A DNA stretch of 64,000 bases from Deltaproteobacteria bacterium (GTDB taxonomy: Bacteria > Desulfobacterota > Deferrisomatia > Deferrisomatales > BM512): NCBI GenBank assembly GCA_002869015.1, contig PKTT01000065.1, forward strand, positions 1 through 64,000. Direction: 5' to 3'. Positions within the stretch are counted from its first letter, which is position 1; every line of letters starts with the position of its first letter. Position numbers and translations under genes: made by a program. This document shows positions 1 through 8,960 of this stretch, piece after piece. The notes under the pieces are model-generated. The model was not told the origin of the DNA and did no database searches. It saw only the letters and a list, made by a program, of their open reading frames with translations.

Positions 1-87
1 TGGTGCCGAAGACTGGACTCGAACCAGCACGGGCGTTAACCCACTAGACCCTGAACCTAGCGCGTCTACCAATTCCGCCACTTCGGC
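1..87 (-). tRNA. tRNA-Leu (anticodon CAG)
   Basis: Read on the minus strand this folds as a class II tRNA. The acceptor GCCGAAG (81-87) pairs with CTTCGGC, followed by A and an encoded CCA at positions 3-1. The D-arm has the TGGTAGACGC motif, the anticodon loop reads TTCAGGG, the variable arm is long, and the T-arm carries GGTTCGAGTCC. CAG reads CTG leucine codons. Whatever lies downstream is outside the window. Confidence 0.97.
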
Positions 88-98
88 ACGAAGCGATG

Positions 99-127
99 GA
101 TATAGCATACACTTTTTTAACGGTCAA
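99..127 (-). promoter_or_regulatory. Sigma-70-type promoter of tRNA-Leu
   Basis: On the minus strand, TTGACC (127-122) is followed after 17 bases by TATATC (104-99), with a TG one base upstream of the -10 box (extended -10). The predicted start is near position 92, about 5 bases before the mature tRNA. Confidence 0.75.
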
Positions 128-136
128 GCTCTTGCT

Positions 137-164
137 TTGCGTTGGGGGTTACGACGGATATAAT
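137..164 (+). promoter_or_regulatory. Putative promoter of the rnr operon
   Basis: TTGCGT (137-142), a 16-base spacer, then a perfect TATAAT (159-164). Transcription would start near 171, about 43 bases before the rnr start codon. The promoter lies back to back with the tRNA-Leu promoter. Confidence 0.6.
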
Positions 165-213
165 GAATGCTGTCACTAAATCGCCTCTTTAAATGACGCA
201 CCTAGGAGCATTG

Positions 214-2403
214 ATGTTTCCAGATAAAGAAAAAATTGAAGAGTTTCTATTGAGGGAGGCTCCCAGCCCGGTTACGTCAAGGGAGCTTATGGCTCACTTT
301 AATGTTGATGAAGGTGTCGCTGGGGAGTTTATCTCTCTTCTGGACGACCTTACACAAGAAGGGCGGATAGTTGAGATCAAGGGGGGAAGATATGCACACC
401 CTTCACGAGTTGGTTTGGTAGCGGGTAGGCTCACAATGCATCGCGATGGCTTTGGATTTGTTGTCTCTGCCTCTATAGATACGCCAGATATATTTATAGG
501 GCATAGAGAGATTGGCTCTGCAATGCATTCCGACTTTGTCGTAGCGCGTGTGGAGCGCCATGGCAAAAAACCTTCCGGCCGAATAATCAGGATTTTGAAG
601 CGAGGTGCGTCTCGTATAATGGGTCGCCTGCGTATGCGGAAAAAGTATGCGCTTGTGGTTCCTATTGACGAGCGTTACTACAGAAACATTTATGTCCACC
701 GAGATGACCTTGGCGGCGCTGCAGATGGGCAAATTGTTCAGGTAGAGATAACCTCATATCCCATTGAGGACGATGTACCTGAGGGTATAGTCATACATGT
801 CTTGGGTAACCCGGGGGATGAGGATACCGAGGCGGGTGCGATAGCGTTAAAGCACGATGTCCATATAGACTTCCCGGGAGAGGTCCAGCAAGCGGCCAAA
901 CGAATCCCCAAAAAAGTCAAAAAATCCGACATAGATTCCCGTGAAGATTTAAGAGAACTTCCATTTGTGACCATTGATGGTGAGAGCGCAAAGGATTTTG
1001 ATGACGCTGTGCAGATTGACCTTACGGATGATGGCTCCTTCATCCTAAGAGTAGCAATTGCCGATGTCTCCCATTACGTCAAGCCAGGGTCAAAGATTGA
1101 TATCGAGGCATATGCCCGCGGCACCTCGACCTACTTCCCGGACAGGGTCTTCCCCATGTTGCCTGAGGCCCTTTCAAATAATCTCTGTTCCCTGGTGCCG
1201 CGTGAGGACCGCCTGGCAATGGTGGCTGAGATGGAGTTCAGCAGAGGCGGCAGAAGAAAGGCCGAACGTTTTTTTCCGGCAAGCATCCGCTCAATTCACA
1301 GGCTTACATATAATGAGGTGGCTCGAGTTTTGGATGACCCCGACAGCGAGGAGGCTGATTCTCTCCGTGATGTTGCCCCTGCACTTTTCAATATGTGGGA
1401 GCTTGCCCGTGTCATCCGCGCTAGACGCAAGGAGCGCGGCTCCATTGATTTCGACCTTCCTGAGGCGGAGATAGTTCTTGACCTTCAGGGGCAGCCGGAA
1501 GACATAGTGCGTTCAGAGAGAAACCGCGCACATTTTCTCATTGAAGAGTTCATGATAGCCGCCAACGAGGCCGTGGCGGAGTTTCTGGAAGATAAACGTA
1601 TCCCCGCACCCTTCAGGGTCCATGAGGAGCCCGATGATTTAAAAATTCAAGGTTTCCGAAACTTTATTCATAACTTTGGCTACTACCTGGGGAGCGTTGG
1701 GAAGGTGAAGCCGGCTGACCTTCAGGAGCTTGCTTCTAGAACGGAGGGCAAGCCAGAGGAGAGGGTAATCAGCCAGATGATGCTCCGTTCGATGAAGAAG
1801 GCGCATTATTATCCGGAGAACCTTGGGCACTTTGGCCTTGCTTCCACCCATTACCTGCATTTTACCTCGCCAATTCGTAGATACCCGGACCTTTTGGTTC
1901 ACAGGATATTAAAAAAGGCGGTTGGCAAGGGGCGTATGACGAAAAAATTTAAGGAAAAGCTACATTCGGAGCTTGAGGAGCAATGTTTTCATCTCTCTTC
2001 GAGGGAAAGAGTTTCTGAATCTGCTGAGAGAGAGGCAGTTTCCTGGAAAAAATGTCAATTCATGCGCGACAAGGTCGGTGAAGAATTTTGGGGCTTTGTC
2101 ACAGGTGTAGCAACCTTCGGCTTCTTCGTGGAGCTTGAACAGTATTTCGTAGATGGGCTTGTGCACGTATCAAGCCTTAAAGATGACTTTTACCACTTCA
2201 GTGAGGAGGCACAGGCCCTTATAGGTGAGAGGAACCGTTTAACATACAGGATTGGCGACAAGGTTCGCATTACGGTGGAGCGTGTTGATGTCGAGCGCCG
2301 GCAGATTGATTTTAAGCTGATTACCGAGGAGAAGGAGGTCGATTTGGCCAAGGTGCCGAAAAAAAGTAACCGCCTAAAGAAAAAAGGGAGGCGCAGGGGT
2401 TGA
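214..2403 (+). CDS. rnr: Ribonuclease R
   Basis: A 3'-to-5' exoribonuclease of the RNB family that degrades structured RNA processively in the cytoplasm. The order is an N-terminal winged helix (about residues 1-65), cold-shock domains, the RNB catalytic domain (about 240-580) with the Asp cluster in AKDFDDAV, a C-terminal S1 domain (about 640-715) and a Lys/Arg-rich tail. The length of 729 residues is typical. The ATG at 214 is chosen because AGGAG at 204-208 lies 5 bases upstream; an in-frame ATG at 193 has no such site. It is the first gene of a run with ubiB, whose start overlaps this stop. Confidence 0.95.
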   Translation: MFPDKEKIEEFLLREAPSPVTSRELMAHFNVDEGVAGEFISLLDDLTQEGRIVEIKGGRYAHPSRVGLVAGRLTMHRDGFGFVVSASIDTPDIFIGHREIGSAMHSDFVVARVERHGKKPSGRIIRILKRGASRIMGRLRMRKKYALVVPIDERYYRNIYVHRDDLGGAADGQIVQVEITSYPIEDDVPEGIVIHVLGNPGDEDTEAGAIALKHDVHIDFPGEVQQAAKRIPKKVKKSDIDSREDLRELPFVTIDGESAKDFDDAVQIDLTDDGSFILRVAIADVSHYVKPGSKIDIEAYARGTSTYFPDRVFPMLPEALSNNLCSLVPREDRLAMVAEMEFSRGGRRKAERFFPASIRSIHRLTYNEVARVLDDPDSEEADSLRDVAPALFNMWELARVIRARRKERGSIDFDLPEAEIVLDLQGQPEDIVRSERNRAHFLIEEFMIAANEAVAEFLEDKRIPAPFRVHEEPDDLKIQGFRNFIHNFGYYLGSVGKVKPADLQELASRTEGKPEERVISQMMLRSMKKAHYYPENLGHFGLASTHYLHFTSPIRRYPDLLVHRILKKAVGKGRMTKKFKEKLHSELEEQCFHLSSRERVSESAEREAVSWKKCQFMRDKVGEEFWGFVTGVATFGFFVELEQYFVDGLVHVSSLKDDFYHFSEEAQALIGERNRLTYRIGDKVRITVERVDVERRQIDFKLITEEKEVDLAKVPKKSNRLKKKGRRRG

Positions 2404-4079
2404 ATATAACCAAATTGGCGCAGACTTACCTCCTGTCAGGCAGGTTAAGGGAGATACTGACTGTCTTTGCAAAGAACGGCTTCATGCAGTTTATCCAGGA
2501 CTTGCGGCTAATCAAGTTTGTTCCAATGGCGTCAAGGGTCAAGGGTTCACTCGTTGCCGGAGGCAATATCTCCTCCCATGCGCGTTTAAGGGTCGCACTT
2601 GAGGAGCTGGGACCTACTTTCATCAAGCTGGGTCAGCTTCTCTCAACTCGCCCCGACCTTATTGGAGAGACACTGGCGGATGAGCTGGGGCGCCTGCGAG
2701 ATGATGTTGCGCCATTCTCCTTTGAGGCGGTAGCTGATGTTGTAAAGAGACAAACGGGCAAGGAAGTGCATGAGATCTTCGAGCGTTTTGAGATCACTCC
2801 TATAGCAGCGGCATCAATTGGTCAGGTTCATCGTGCGAAGCTCCGAGATGGCGGATGGGTAGTTGTAAAGATTCGTCGGCCTGCGATCGACAAAACCGTC
2901 TCAGGTGATATCTCCGTGCTGCAACTTATCCTCTCGATTGCAGAAAATTATATGCCAGAAATCGTGGAGATGGAGTTTCACGTAATTCTCGACGAGTTTT
3001 CACGTGCAATTAGGAGGGAGCTTGATTTCTTTCTTGAAGCGGCAAACACTGAACGGCTTGGAAAACTCCTCGCGGATAATAAAGATGTAGTTATACCTGG
3101 GGTGTGGTGGGAATACTCCGGAGAGGAGATAGTGGTTCTGGAAGAGGTTGTTGGCTGCTCTCCCAATCACATAGAAAAGCTCAAAGAGAAGGGGCTCGAC
3201 CCCGAGAAAACAGCTCGCATTCTCGCCCGCACCTTTTTTAAGCAGGTTCTCATAGACGGCGTTTACCATGCTGACTTGCACGCCGGCAACATCATCATCA
3301 CAGATGAGGGAAAAGTCGCGCTCTTGGACTTTGGGGCGGTTGGTTTTCTAAGTGAATCGATACAGGAGAGCCTGGGCAACTTTTTCCTGTCTATCATCAC
3401 GGGAGACTACGCGGCTCTAGCCGATGAATTTATCAAGATCGGCTACTGCGATGATATCGTAGATGCGCGCGCTTTTGAGAGGGATTTAAGGGAATTTATC
3501 GAGCCCTACCAGGGCCGCCCCCTTGGGGGAGTATCAATTGGGGCCATCATGAAGGAGGGGATGCGAATAGCGCTCCGCCACAAGGTGCGGGTCCCACCTG
3601 AGTTTGTAATGCTTGGACGTACCACAATAGAGGTCGAGTCGGTTATTCGAAAGCTCGCTCCAAAGCTGGTCGTCCTTGATGAGGTCATGCCTTACACCAA
3701 AAAGCTCTTGCTGCGAAAAGTAGATATGAAGCGGCAGATGAAAAATTTTTACAGGGTGGGGCGTGATTACAAAAATATGCTGGAGAAGCTACCCAATCAA
3801 ATCTCCCGCATCCTTCAGAGGGTGCTTGAGTCGAGACTGTCTATCGAGTTCGTCCACAGGGGCTATGACCGCGTTTTGACGGAGATGGACCGTGTAACAA
3901 ATCGAATCTCAATCAGCATTGTTATTGGATCATTGATCGTTGGCTCATCGCTCATCGTTCTTTCTGGAAAGGGGCCGATGCTCTGGGATTTTCCTGTTTT
4001 CGGCATAGTCGGATTCCTATTTGCGGCGTTCCTTGGTCTTGGGCTGGTGCTCCTTATAATCAGATCGGGTAAACTCTGA
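2400..4079 (+). CDS. ubiB: ABC1/UbiB-family atypical kinase
   Basis: A UbiB/ADCK-like protein, membrane-associated and needed for ubiquinone-type quinone synthesis in characterised members. The KLGQ motif (in FIKLGQLLSTRPDLIG), the Ala-rich nucleotide loop AAASIGQVHRAKL, the catalytic HADLHAGN and the DFG (LLDFGAVGF) are all present. Two hydrophobic helices close the 559-residue chain (about 503-522 and 528-555). The TTG start overlaps the rnr stop by four bases (TTGA), so translation is probably coupled. No other quinone-synthesis gene lies in the window, so the exact quinone pathway is open. Confidence 0.92.
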   Translation: MNITKLAQTYLLSGRLREILTVFAKNGFMQFIQDLRLIKFVPMASRVKGSLVAGGNISSHARLRVALEELGPTFIKLGQLLSTRPDLIGETLADELGRLRDDVAPFSFEAVADVVKRQTGKEVHEIFERFEITPIAAASIGQVHRAKLRDGGWVVVKIRRPAIDKTVSGDISVLQLILSIAENYMPEIVEMEFHVILDEFSRAIRRELDFFLEAANTERLGKLLADNKDVVIPGVWWEYSGEEIVVLEEVVGCSPNHIEKLKEKGLDPEKTARILARTFFKQVLIDGVYHADLHAGNIIITDEGKVALLDFGAVGFLSESIQESLGNFFLSIITGDYAALADEFIKIGYCDDIVDARAFERDLREFIEPYQGRPLGGVSIGAIMKEGMRIALRHKVRVPPEFVMLGRTTIEVESVIRKLAPKLVVLDEVMPYTKKLLLRKVDMKRQMKNFYRVGRDYKNMLEKLPNQISRILQRVLESRLSIEFVHRGYDRVLTEMDRVTNRISISIVIGSLIVGSSLIVLSGKGPMLWDFPVFGIVGFLFAAFLGLGLVLLIIRSGKL

Positions 4080-4153
4080 CGGCGCTTTGTTGACAGCTAG
4101 GAGACAAACCCTTAACCTTGCTCGCCCTTACCTTTAAGAACGGAGCGTTCCCC

Positions 4154-6016
4154 TTGCAAGATAGCTTTTTACCGACGTGCCCAGAAGGTGAGAGCGATAT
4201 ATTCGATATTGTTCTTATCTCCGGGGACGCCTATGTTGACCATCCATCATTTGGAGTAGCCCTCATTGGTCGATACCTGGAGTCGTTGGGATATCGCGTG
4301 GGCATCATCGCGCAGCCTGAGTGGGAGAGCGCTGAGCCTTTTAAGCGCTTTGGCCGCCCACGACTCTTCTTTGGCGTTAGCGCGGGCAATGTCGATTCGA
4401 TGGTCGCCAACTATACACCCGACAGAAGAAAGCGCGAGGAGGATGACTATACCCCCGGCGGCGGCAAGCCCGGTCGACCCGACCATGCGTCAATAGTCTA
4501 TGCCCAGCGTCTCAAGGAGGCCTATCCAGATGTACCAGTGGTGCTTGGAGGAATTGAGGCCAGCCTCAGGAGGGTCTCCCACTATGATTTCGTCCAACAA
4601 AAAATTAGAGGCTCTGTTCTGGCAGATGCAAAGGCTGATTTCCTAATTTACTCGATGGGCGAGCGGGCTATAAGGGAGCTCGCCGATGGGATAGCTTGCG
4701 GTGCCACTCTTGAGGAGCTACGCAATATAAGGGGGCTTGCCTACTTGGCTGGAGAGCCGCCGGTGGCTGCCCTAATTCTGCCAGCCCATGAAGAGGTCAG
4801 GGATGATCCGGCTGCGTTCCGTGAGTTCTTTAAAGAGCTCTATGAGGCCTCCCTTAAACCGGAGCCGCCGGTTATTGCCCAAAAGGTCGCCACCCGCTTC
4901 GTTGTGATAAATCCTCCGGCTCGGCCACTCTCGCCAGAGGAGCTGGATGCTCTTTACCATATGCCCTTTACCCGCAAGGTTCACCCAGACCATGAAGCTT
5001 GCGGCGGCGTAAAAGCCATTGAGACTGTAAAAAATTCCATAGTAACCCATCGAGGCTGCTATGGGGGTTGCTCCTTTTGCGCGATTACGGTCCACCAAGG
5101 GAAGGGGATTATCTCCAGACCGAGGGAGGGCGTTATTAAAGAGTTGACTAACCTCGCAAAGACTGAAGATTTCAAGGGTACCGTGCAGGACATTGGCGGT
5201 CCTACCGCGAATATGTACGGCACAGGTTGCAAAGCCGCGAAAGAGCCGGGAGGGGTGGGTTGCGGCCGTCCATCTTGTATTTATCCTGACCTCTGCCCCA
5301 GCCTTGAGCTCTCAGGCGCTCCATATCTCGATCTGTTGCGGGCAGCGAGGAGGGTGCGGGGAGTAAAACACGTATATGTAGCATCAGGGCTACGCCACGA
5401 CATGCTGGTAATGCCAACCCAGAAGAGGCTTTTTAGAGAGTTGGTTGAGTACCATGTAGGTGGTCGCATGAAGATAGCGCCTGAGCACATTGCGGCTAAG
5501 CCCCTAAGGCTTATGGCTAAACCGCCCTTCAGAGTATTTAAAGAATTCAGGCAGGATTTCGAAAACTTAAGGCGCGAAGCAGGTAAAGAGCTCTACTATA
5601 TACCCTATTTCATCGTCGGGCACCCCGGCTGTTCACTTGAAGATGCCCTTGATCTAGCTCATTTTGTCGGCAGAACAGGCCGCTATGTCGAACAGGTGCA
5701 GCAATTTACGCCGACGCCAATGACGGCCTCCACCTGTATGTATTTTACTCGCCTCGATCTTGATACGGGTGAGGATATTTATGTCCCCTCCGGAAGCGAG
5801 GCTAAGGTTCAAAAGAGTCTTCTGCAATTGAATAACCCAAGAGCTAAAGAGAAGGTCATCGCCTTCTTCGCTCGGCGAGGAGAGAGCGAAGTGCTTGAGG
5901 AGTTGCCTGGCTTTAAGCGCGCAAAGGGTGCTTACGGGGGCGCTGCCAAGAGAGGCAAATCACCATTCCAGGCGCGTAGACCCAAGAAGCGTTCTCCTCA
6001 CAAGAGGAAGAGATGA
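4154..6016 (+). CDS. ygiQ: YgiQ-family radical SAM protein
   Basis: A large radical SAM protein of the YgiQ (UPF0313) family; its reaction is unknown. The N-terminal half carries GDAYVDHPSFG and GIIAQP, typical of the family. The radical SAM core has the cluster motif CYGGCSFC (CX3CX2C) near the middle. The C-terminus is very basic (KKRSPHKRKR). I prefer TTG at 4154, with GGAG 8 bases upstream; an in-frame TTG at 4118 is possible but its AGGAG is 14 bases away. It follows ubiB by about 75 bases and overlaps the next gene by ATGA. Confidence 0.9.
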   Translation: MQDSFLPTCPEGESDIFDIVLISGDAYVDHPSFGVALIGRYLESLGYRVGIIAQPEWESAEPFKRFGRPRLFFGVSAGNVDSMVANYTPDRRKREEDDYTPGGGKPGRPDHASIVYAQRLKEAYPDVPVVLGGIEASLRRVSHYDFVQQKIRGSVLADAKADFLIYSMGERAIRELADGIACGATLEELRNIRGLAYLAGEPPVAALILPAHEEVRDDPAAFREFFKELYEASLKPEPPVIAQKVATRFVVINPPARPLSPEELDALYHMPFTRKVHPDHEACGGVKAIETVKNSIVTHRGCYGGCSFCAITVHQGKGIISRPREGVIKELTNLAKTEDFKGTVQDIGGPTANMYGTGCKAAKEPGGVGCGRPSCIYPDLCPSLELSGAPYLDLLRAARRVRGVKHVYVASGLRHDMLVMPTQKRLFRELVEYHVGGRMKIAPEHIAAKPLRLMAKPPFRVFKEFRQDFENLRREAGKELYYIPYFIVGHPGCSLEDALDLAHFVGRTGRYVEQVQQFTPTPMTASTCMYFTRLDLDTGEDIYVPSGSEAKVQKSLLQLNNPRAKEKVIAFFARRGESEVLEELPGFKRAKGAYGGAAKRGKSPFQARRPKKRSPHKRKR

Positions 6017-6468
6017 CCACTTTTAAGCCTTCCAGGGAAGCGGTTGAGGATATATTCCAAGCTTCGCGTGTGCTCTATCTGGCTATGATTGATGGTGAAT
6101 ACCCTTATGTTGTGGCGCTTAATTATGGCTATGAAGATGGTTTTATCTATCTGCATACAGGCGCCAAGCGCTCCAAGGTGACACTTCTTAAGAAAAACAC
6201 CAACGTCGCTTTCTTCCTTGAGGGCGAACGTGAAGATGTTGATGGCGAGCAGGCATGCAGTTACACGGTAAAGTTTAAAACCGTTGCTGGAAGAGGTACT
6301 TGTGAGGTTATAGAGAGCCTTGAAGATAAGGTCTTCGGCTACGATATCATCGCCCGACAACATAGTGCACCGAAAGGGAACTATAAGGAGGAAGCGCTTG
6401 ATAAGTCAGTTATCTTGAAGATAAAAATTGTTGAAGCTACAGGGAAGATTAAAGGTTTCACAAAATAG
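6013..6468 (+). CDS. Pyridoxamine 5'-phosphate oxidase-family flavin-binding protein
   Basis: A 151-residue split-barrel flavin-binding protein of the PNPOx-like/NimA-like group. The N-terminal VLYLAMIDGEYPYVVALNYGY and FIYLHTGAKRSK segments match the FMN-binding part of that fold. The substrate cannot be predicted; members include nitroimidazole reductases and haem-binding proteins. It overlaps the YgiQ gene by four bases (ATGA) and is followed directly by a strong terminator, so it closes the rnr operon. Confidence 0.85.
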   Translation: MTTFKPSREAVEDIFQASRVLYLAMIDGEYPYVVALNYGYEDGFIYLHTGAKRSKVTLLKKNTNVAFFLEGEREDVDGEQACSYTVKFKTVAGRGTCEVIESLEDKVFGYDIIARQHSAPKGNYKEEALDKSVILKIKIVEATGKIKGFTK

Positions 6469-6496
6469 AAACGGGGCCCAGAGGGGCCCCGTTTTT
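6469..6496 (+). terminator. Intrinsic terminator of the rnr-ubiB-ygiQ operon
   Basis: AAACGGGGCC pairs with GGCCCCGTTT-type sequence (10 bp, 6-base loop), ending in a run of T. It starts at the stop codon of the PNPOx-like gene and sits between two converging genes. Confidence 0.9.
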
Positions 6497-6519
6497 CCAA
6501 CGTCTATAGAGTTTGCCTT

Positions 6520-6873
<354 letters not shown>

Positions 6874-6992
6874 TTAAGTGGTTACTCTTATTACACTGGC
6901 CCGCACTGCCTCTTCTCCTTGACCTTTAATCGGCCTTCACCCGTCCAGTGAAGGTGCGGAGGTGCGGGGTTAGTAACGCAGGAATAATAAAT

Positions 6993-7008
6993 CCACGAAA
7001 CGTGCCAA
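6993..7008 (-). promoter_or_regulatory. Candidate sigma-54 promoter of glnB
   Basis: On the minus strand TTGGCACGTTTCGTGG has a perfect -24 half (TTGGCACG) but a weak -12 half (GTGG instead of TTGC). The leader to glnB would be about 120 bases and contains a 7-bp hairpin, CCTTCAC/GTGAAGG, at 6934-6954. The whole 535-base gap between glnB and amt otherwise holds AT-rich DNA with no gene I can support. Confidence 0.5.
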
Positions 7009-7298
7009 AAAAGGAAATTGCAAACATAATATCTACAACTACTTGAAATCGTAGGGTTATCTTTTGATATAAATTTTCTCCATCCTCTATCGCAAAGATT
7101 CTTTACCTCCAAAATTGTAGTAGAGGGCGCAACAAAATTACAAATGTGTACTTACGTAAATATGAATTACATTTATGTATTTAATGAACGAAGCGAGCAC
7201 AAAATTGTTGGTATTGAAAGGTGATGAAGGGTCCACTAAAAACAGATAATATTTTTATTACTTAATGAAAACAGCCAGTTATAAATTATTTTTCAATA

Positions 7299-7314
7299 TT
7301 GGCACGCCTCTTGT
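7299..7314 (+). promoter_or_regulatory. Sigma-54 promoter of amt
   Basis: TTGGCACGCCTCTTGT matches the -24/-12 consensus (TGGCAC-N5-TTGC) at all but the last base. Transcription would begin near 7326, some 68 bases before the amt ATG. This implies activation by an NtrC-type protein under nitrogen limitation. Confidence 0.8.
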
Positions 7315-7393
7315 AATTTATCGCCCCATCATCGACCCGTCCCGGTGATACTCGCAAACGATTATAACGAAACTTCAAGTGGAGGCAATTCTC

Positions 7394-8725
7394 ATGAGTA
7401 GGAAAGTATTAACCACCGGGCTCATTCTGGCCCTTGCCATAGGCACCACAGCTTTCGCCGATGACCCCGTAACGGCGGAAGGCGTTCAGTCAAACCTAAA
7501 TTTCGTTTGGACACTCGTAGCTGCGTTCCTGGTCTTCTTCATGCAGGCCGGTTTTGCGATGGTTGAGGCAGGTTTCACCCGCGCCAAATCAGCCGGCAAC
7601 ATTATTATGAAGAACCTCATGGACTTTGGAATGGGTTCAATTGCCTTTTTCCTTTTGGGCTTTGGCCTGATGTTCGGCGTAGCAGAGTCCGGCTTCATAG
7701 GCACCGGATCATTTATGTTGAGCGATTTCGCTGTTGAAAGCGACCCCTGGGTTTACGCCTTCTTTATGTTCCAGCTTGTCTTTGCGGCCACCGCTGCAAC
7801 GATTGTTTCCGGCGGCGTTGCCGAGAGAACGAAATTTTCCACTTACCTTATTTTCAGCTTCATCATGACAGCGGTTATATACCCGATATCAGGCTCTTGG
7901 GCTTGGGGTAGCCTCTACAAGGGCTCCGGTTGGCTCGAGGGAATGGGCTTCATTGATTTTGCCGGTTCCACGGTCGTTCACTCTGTAGGCGGCTGGGCAG
8001 CTCTTGCCGGCGCTATCGTCGTTGGCCCCCGTATTGGTAAGTACACCAAGGATAAAAAGGCACGCGCTATCCCCGGTCACTCGATTCCGCTGGCCTCCCT
8101 CGGTGTCTTCATACTCTTCTTCGGTTGGTTCGGGTTTAACCCCGGCTCTACAACCACAGGCGACAGCTCTATCGCGCTTATCGCTGTGACAACGGCGCTT
8201 GCTGCTGCCGGCGGCTCCGTAGCTACCATGATTTATACCTGGTTCCGCTTTGGTAAGCCTGATGTTGGCATGACCCTCAACGGTTGCCTCGCTGGCCTGG
8301 TCGGTATTACCGCAGGTTGCGCTAACGTATCTCCGGTATCCTCGATAATAATCGGCCTAATAGCCGGCGTGCTGGTAACCGAGTCGGTTCTCTTCTTCGA
8401 CCGTATTGGCGTTGATGACCCGGTTGGCGCTGTTTCAGTACACGGCGTATGCGGAGCATGGGGTACACTCGCAGCTGGCTTGTTTGATGTTGGTGGCCTT
8501 AGCGGCTCCGTTATCCTTACCCAGGTCATCGGCATCGTTGCCGTAGGCGCGTGGGCGTTCATCGCCAGCTATGTTGCCTTCATGATTCTAAAAGTCACCA
8601 TGGGTATTCGTGTAACGGAAGAGGAGGAGCTTACAGGTCTCGACTTCTCCGAGCATGGGCTCTCAGCTTACCCGGAATTCGTATTCCCGGATGTCATTAG
8701 CCGCGGAGGTCAGGCTGATAAGTAG
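7394..8725 (+). CDS. amt: Ammonium transporter (Amt family)
   Basis: A trimeric inner-membrane ammonium channel with about 11 helices. A cleavable signal-like N-terminus (ending TTAFADDP) precedes the first helix (FVWTLVAAFLVFFMQAGFAM). The family segments DFAGSTVVHSVGGWAALAG and VHGVCGAWGTLAAGLF contain the pore His pair. ATG at 7394 is chosen because GGAGG (7381-7385) lies 8 bases upstream. The sigma-54 promoter and divergent glnB point to regulation by nitrogen status. Confidence 0.96.
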   Translation: MSRKVLTTGLILALAIGTTAFADDPVTAEGVQSNLNFVWTLVAAFLVFFMQAGFAMVEAGFTRAKSAGNIIMKNLMDFGMGSIAFFLLGFGLMFGVAESGFIGTGSFMLSDFAVESDPWVYAFFMFQLVFAATAATIVSGGVAERTKFSTYLIFSFIMTAVIYPISGSWAWGSLYKGSGWLEGMGFIDFAGSTVVHSVGGWAALAGAIVVGPRIGKYTKDKKARAIPGHSIPLASLGVFILFFGWFGFNPGSTTTGDSSIALIAVTTALAAAGGSVATMIYTWFRFGKPDVGMTLNGCLAGLVGITAGCANVSPVSSIIIGLIAGVLVTESVLFFDRIGVDDPVGAVSVHGVCGAWGTLAAGLFDVGGLSGSVILTQVIGIVAVGAWAFIASYVAFMILKVTMGIRVTEEEELTGLDFSEHGLSAYPEFVFPDVISRGGQADK

Positions 8726-8744
8726 TAAAACACATTGAATATAT

Positions 8745-8775
8745 GAGTCTGCCCCCAAACACTGGGGGCAGACTC
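8745..8775 (+). terminator. Perfect 13-bp hairpin after amt
   Basis: GAGTCTGCCCCCA pairs perfectly with TGGGGGCAGACTC around a five-base loop, 20 bases after the amt stop. There is no T-run on either strand, so it may be a 3'-end stabiliser or a Rho-assisted end rather than a classical terminator. Confidence 0.55.
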
Positions 8776-8804
8776 AATACAATCAAATATTTTGCCGGTT
8801 CACC

Positions 8805-8863
8805 ATCCCCGGCGGAATGGTTATAAAGGGTTGCCTCCTCCGACCACGCCGCCGGGGATTTTT
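8805..8863 (+). ncRNA. Candidate small RNA with anti-Shine-Dalgarno loop
   Basis: ATCCCCGGCGG (8805-8815) pairs perfectly with CCGCCGGGGAT (8849-8859), followed by TTTTT. Inside, GGTTG (8829-8833) pairs with CGACC (8841-8845), leaving CCTCCTC as a seven-base apical loop. This loop is complementary to ribosome-binding sites. The structure could also simply be a second terminator for amt. Expression is not known; there is no obvious separate promoter, so it may be processed from the amt mRNA. Confidence 0.4.
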
Positions 8864-8898
8864 ATGTATAAAATAATAGCTAAAGATATTAACTTTCA

Positions 8899-8926
8899 TT
8901 GACCCCCGCTACCCGTTCCGTACAAT
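8899..8926 (+). promoter_or_regulatory. Putative promoter of the TraB-family gene
   Basis: TTGACC (8899-8904), 16 bases, then TACAAT (8921-8926). The predicted start near 8933 leaves a short leader containing GGAG, 8 bases before the TTG start codon. Confidence 0.65.
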
Positions 8927-8960
8927 AGAGAGGCTTTTCTCAAGAATTGGAGCGGCCATT

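Noticed and set aside
6891..7112. Minus-strand 73-codon frame in the glnB-amt gap
   Set aside because: It spans the sigma-54 element and a hairpin, and its translation resembles no protein.
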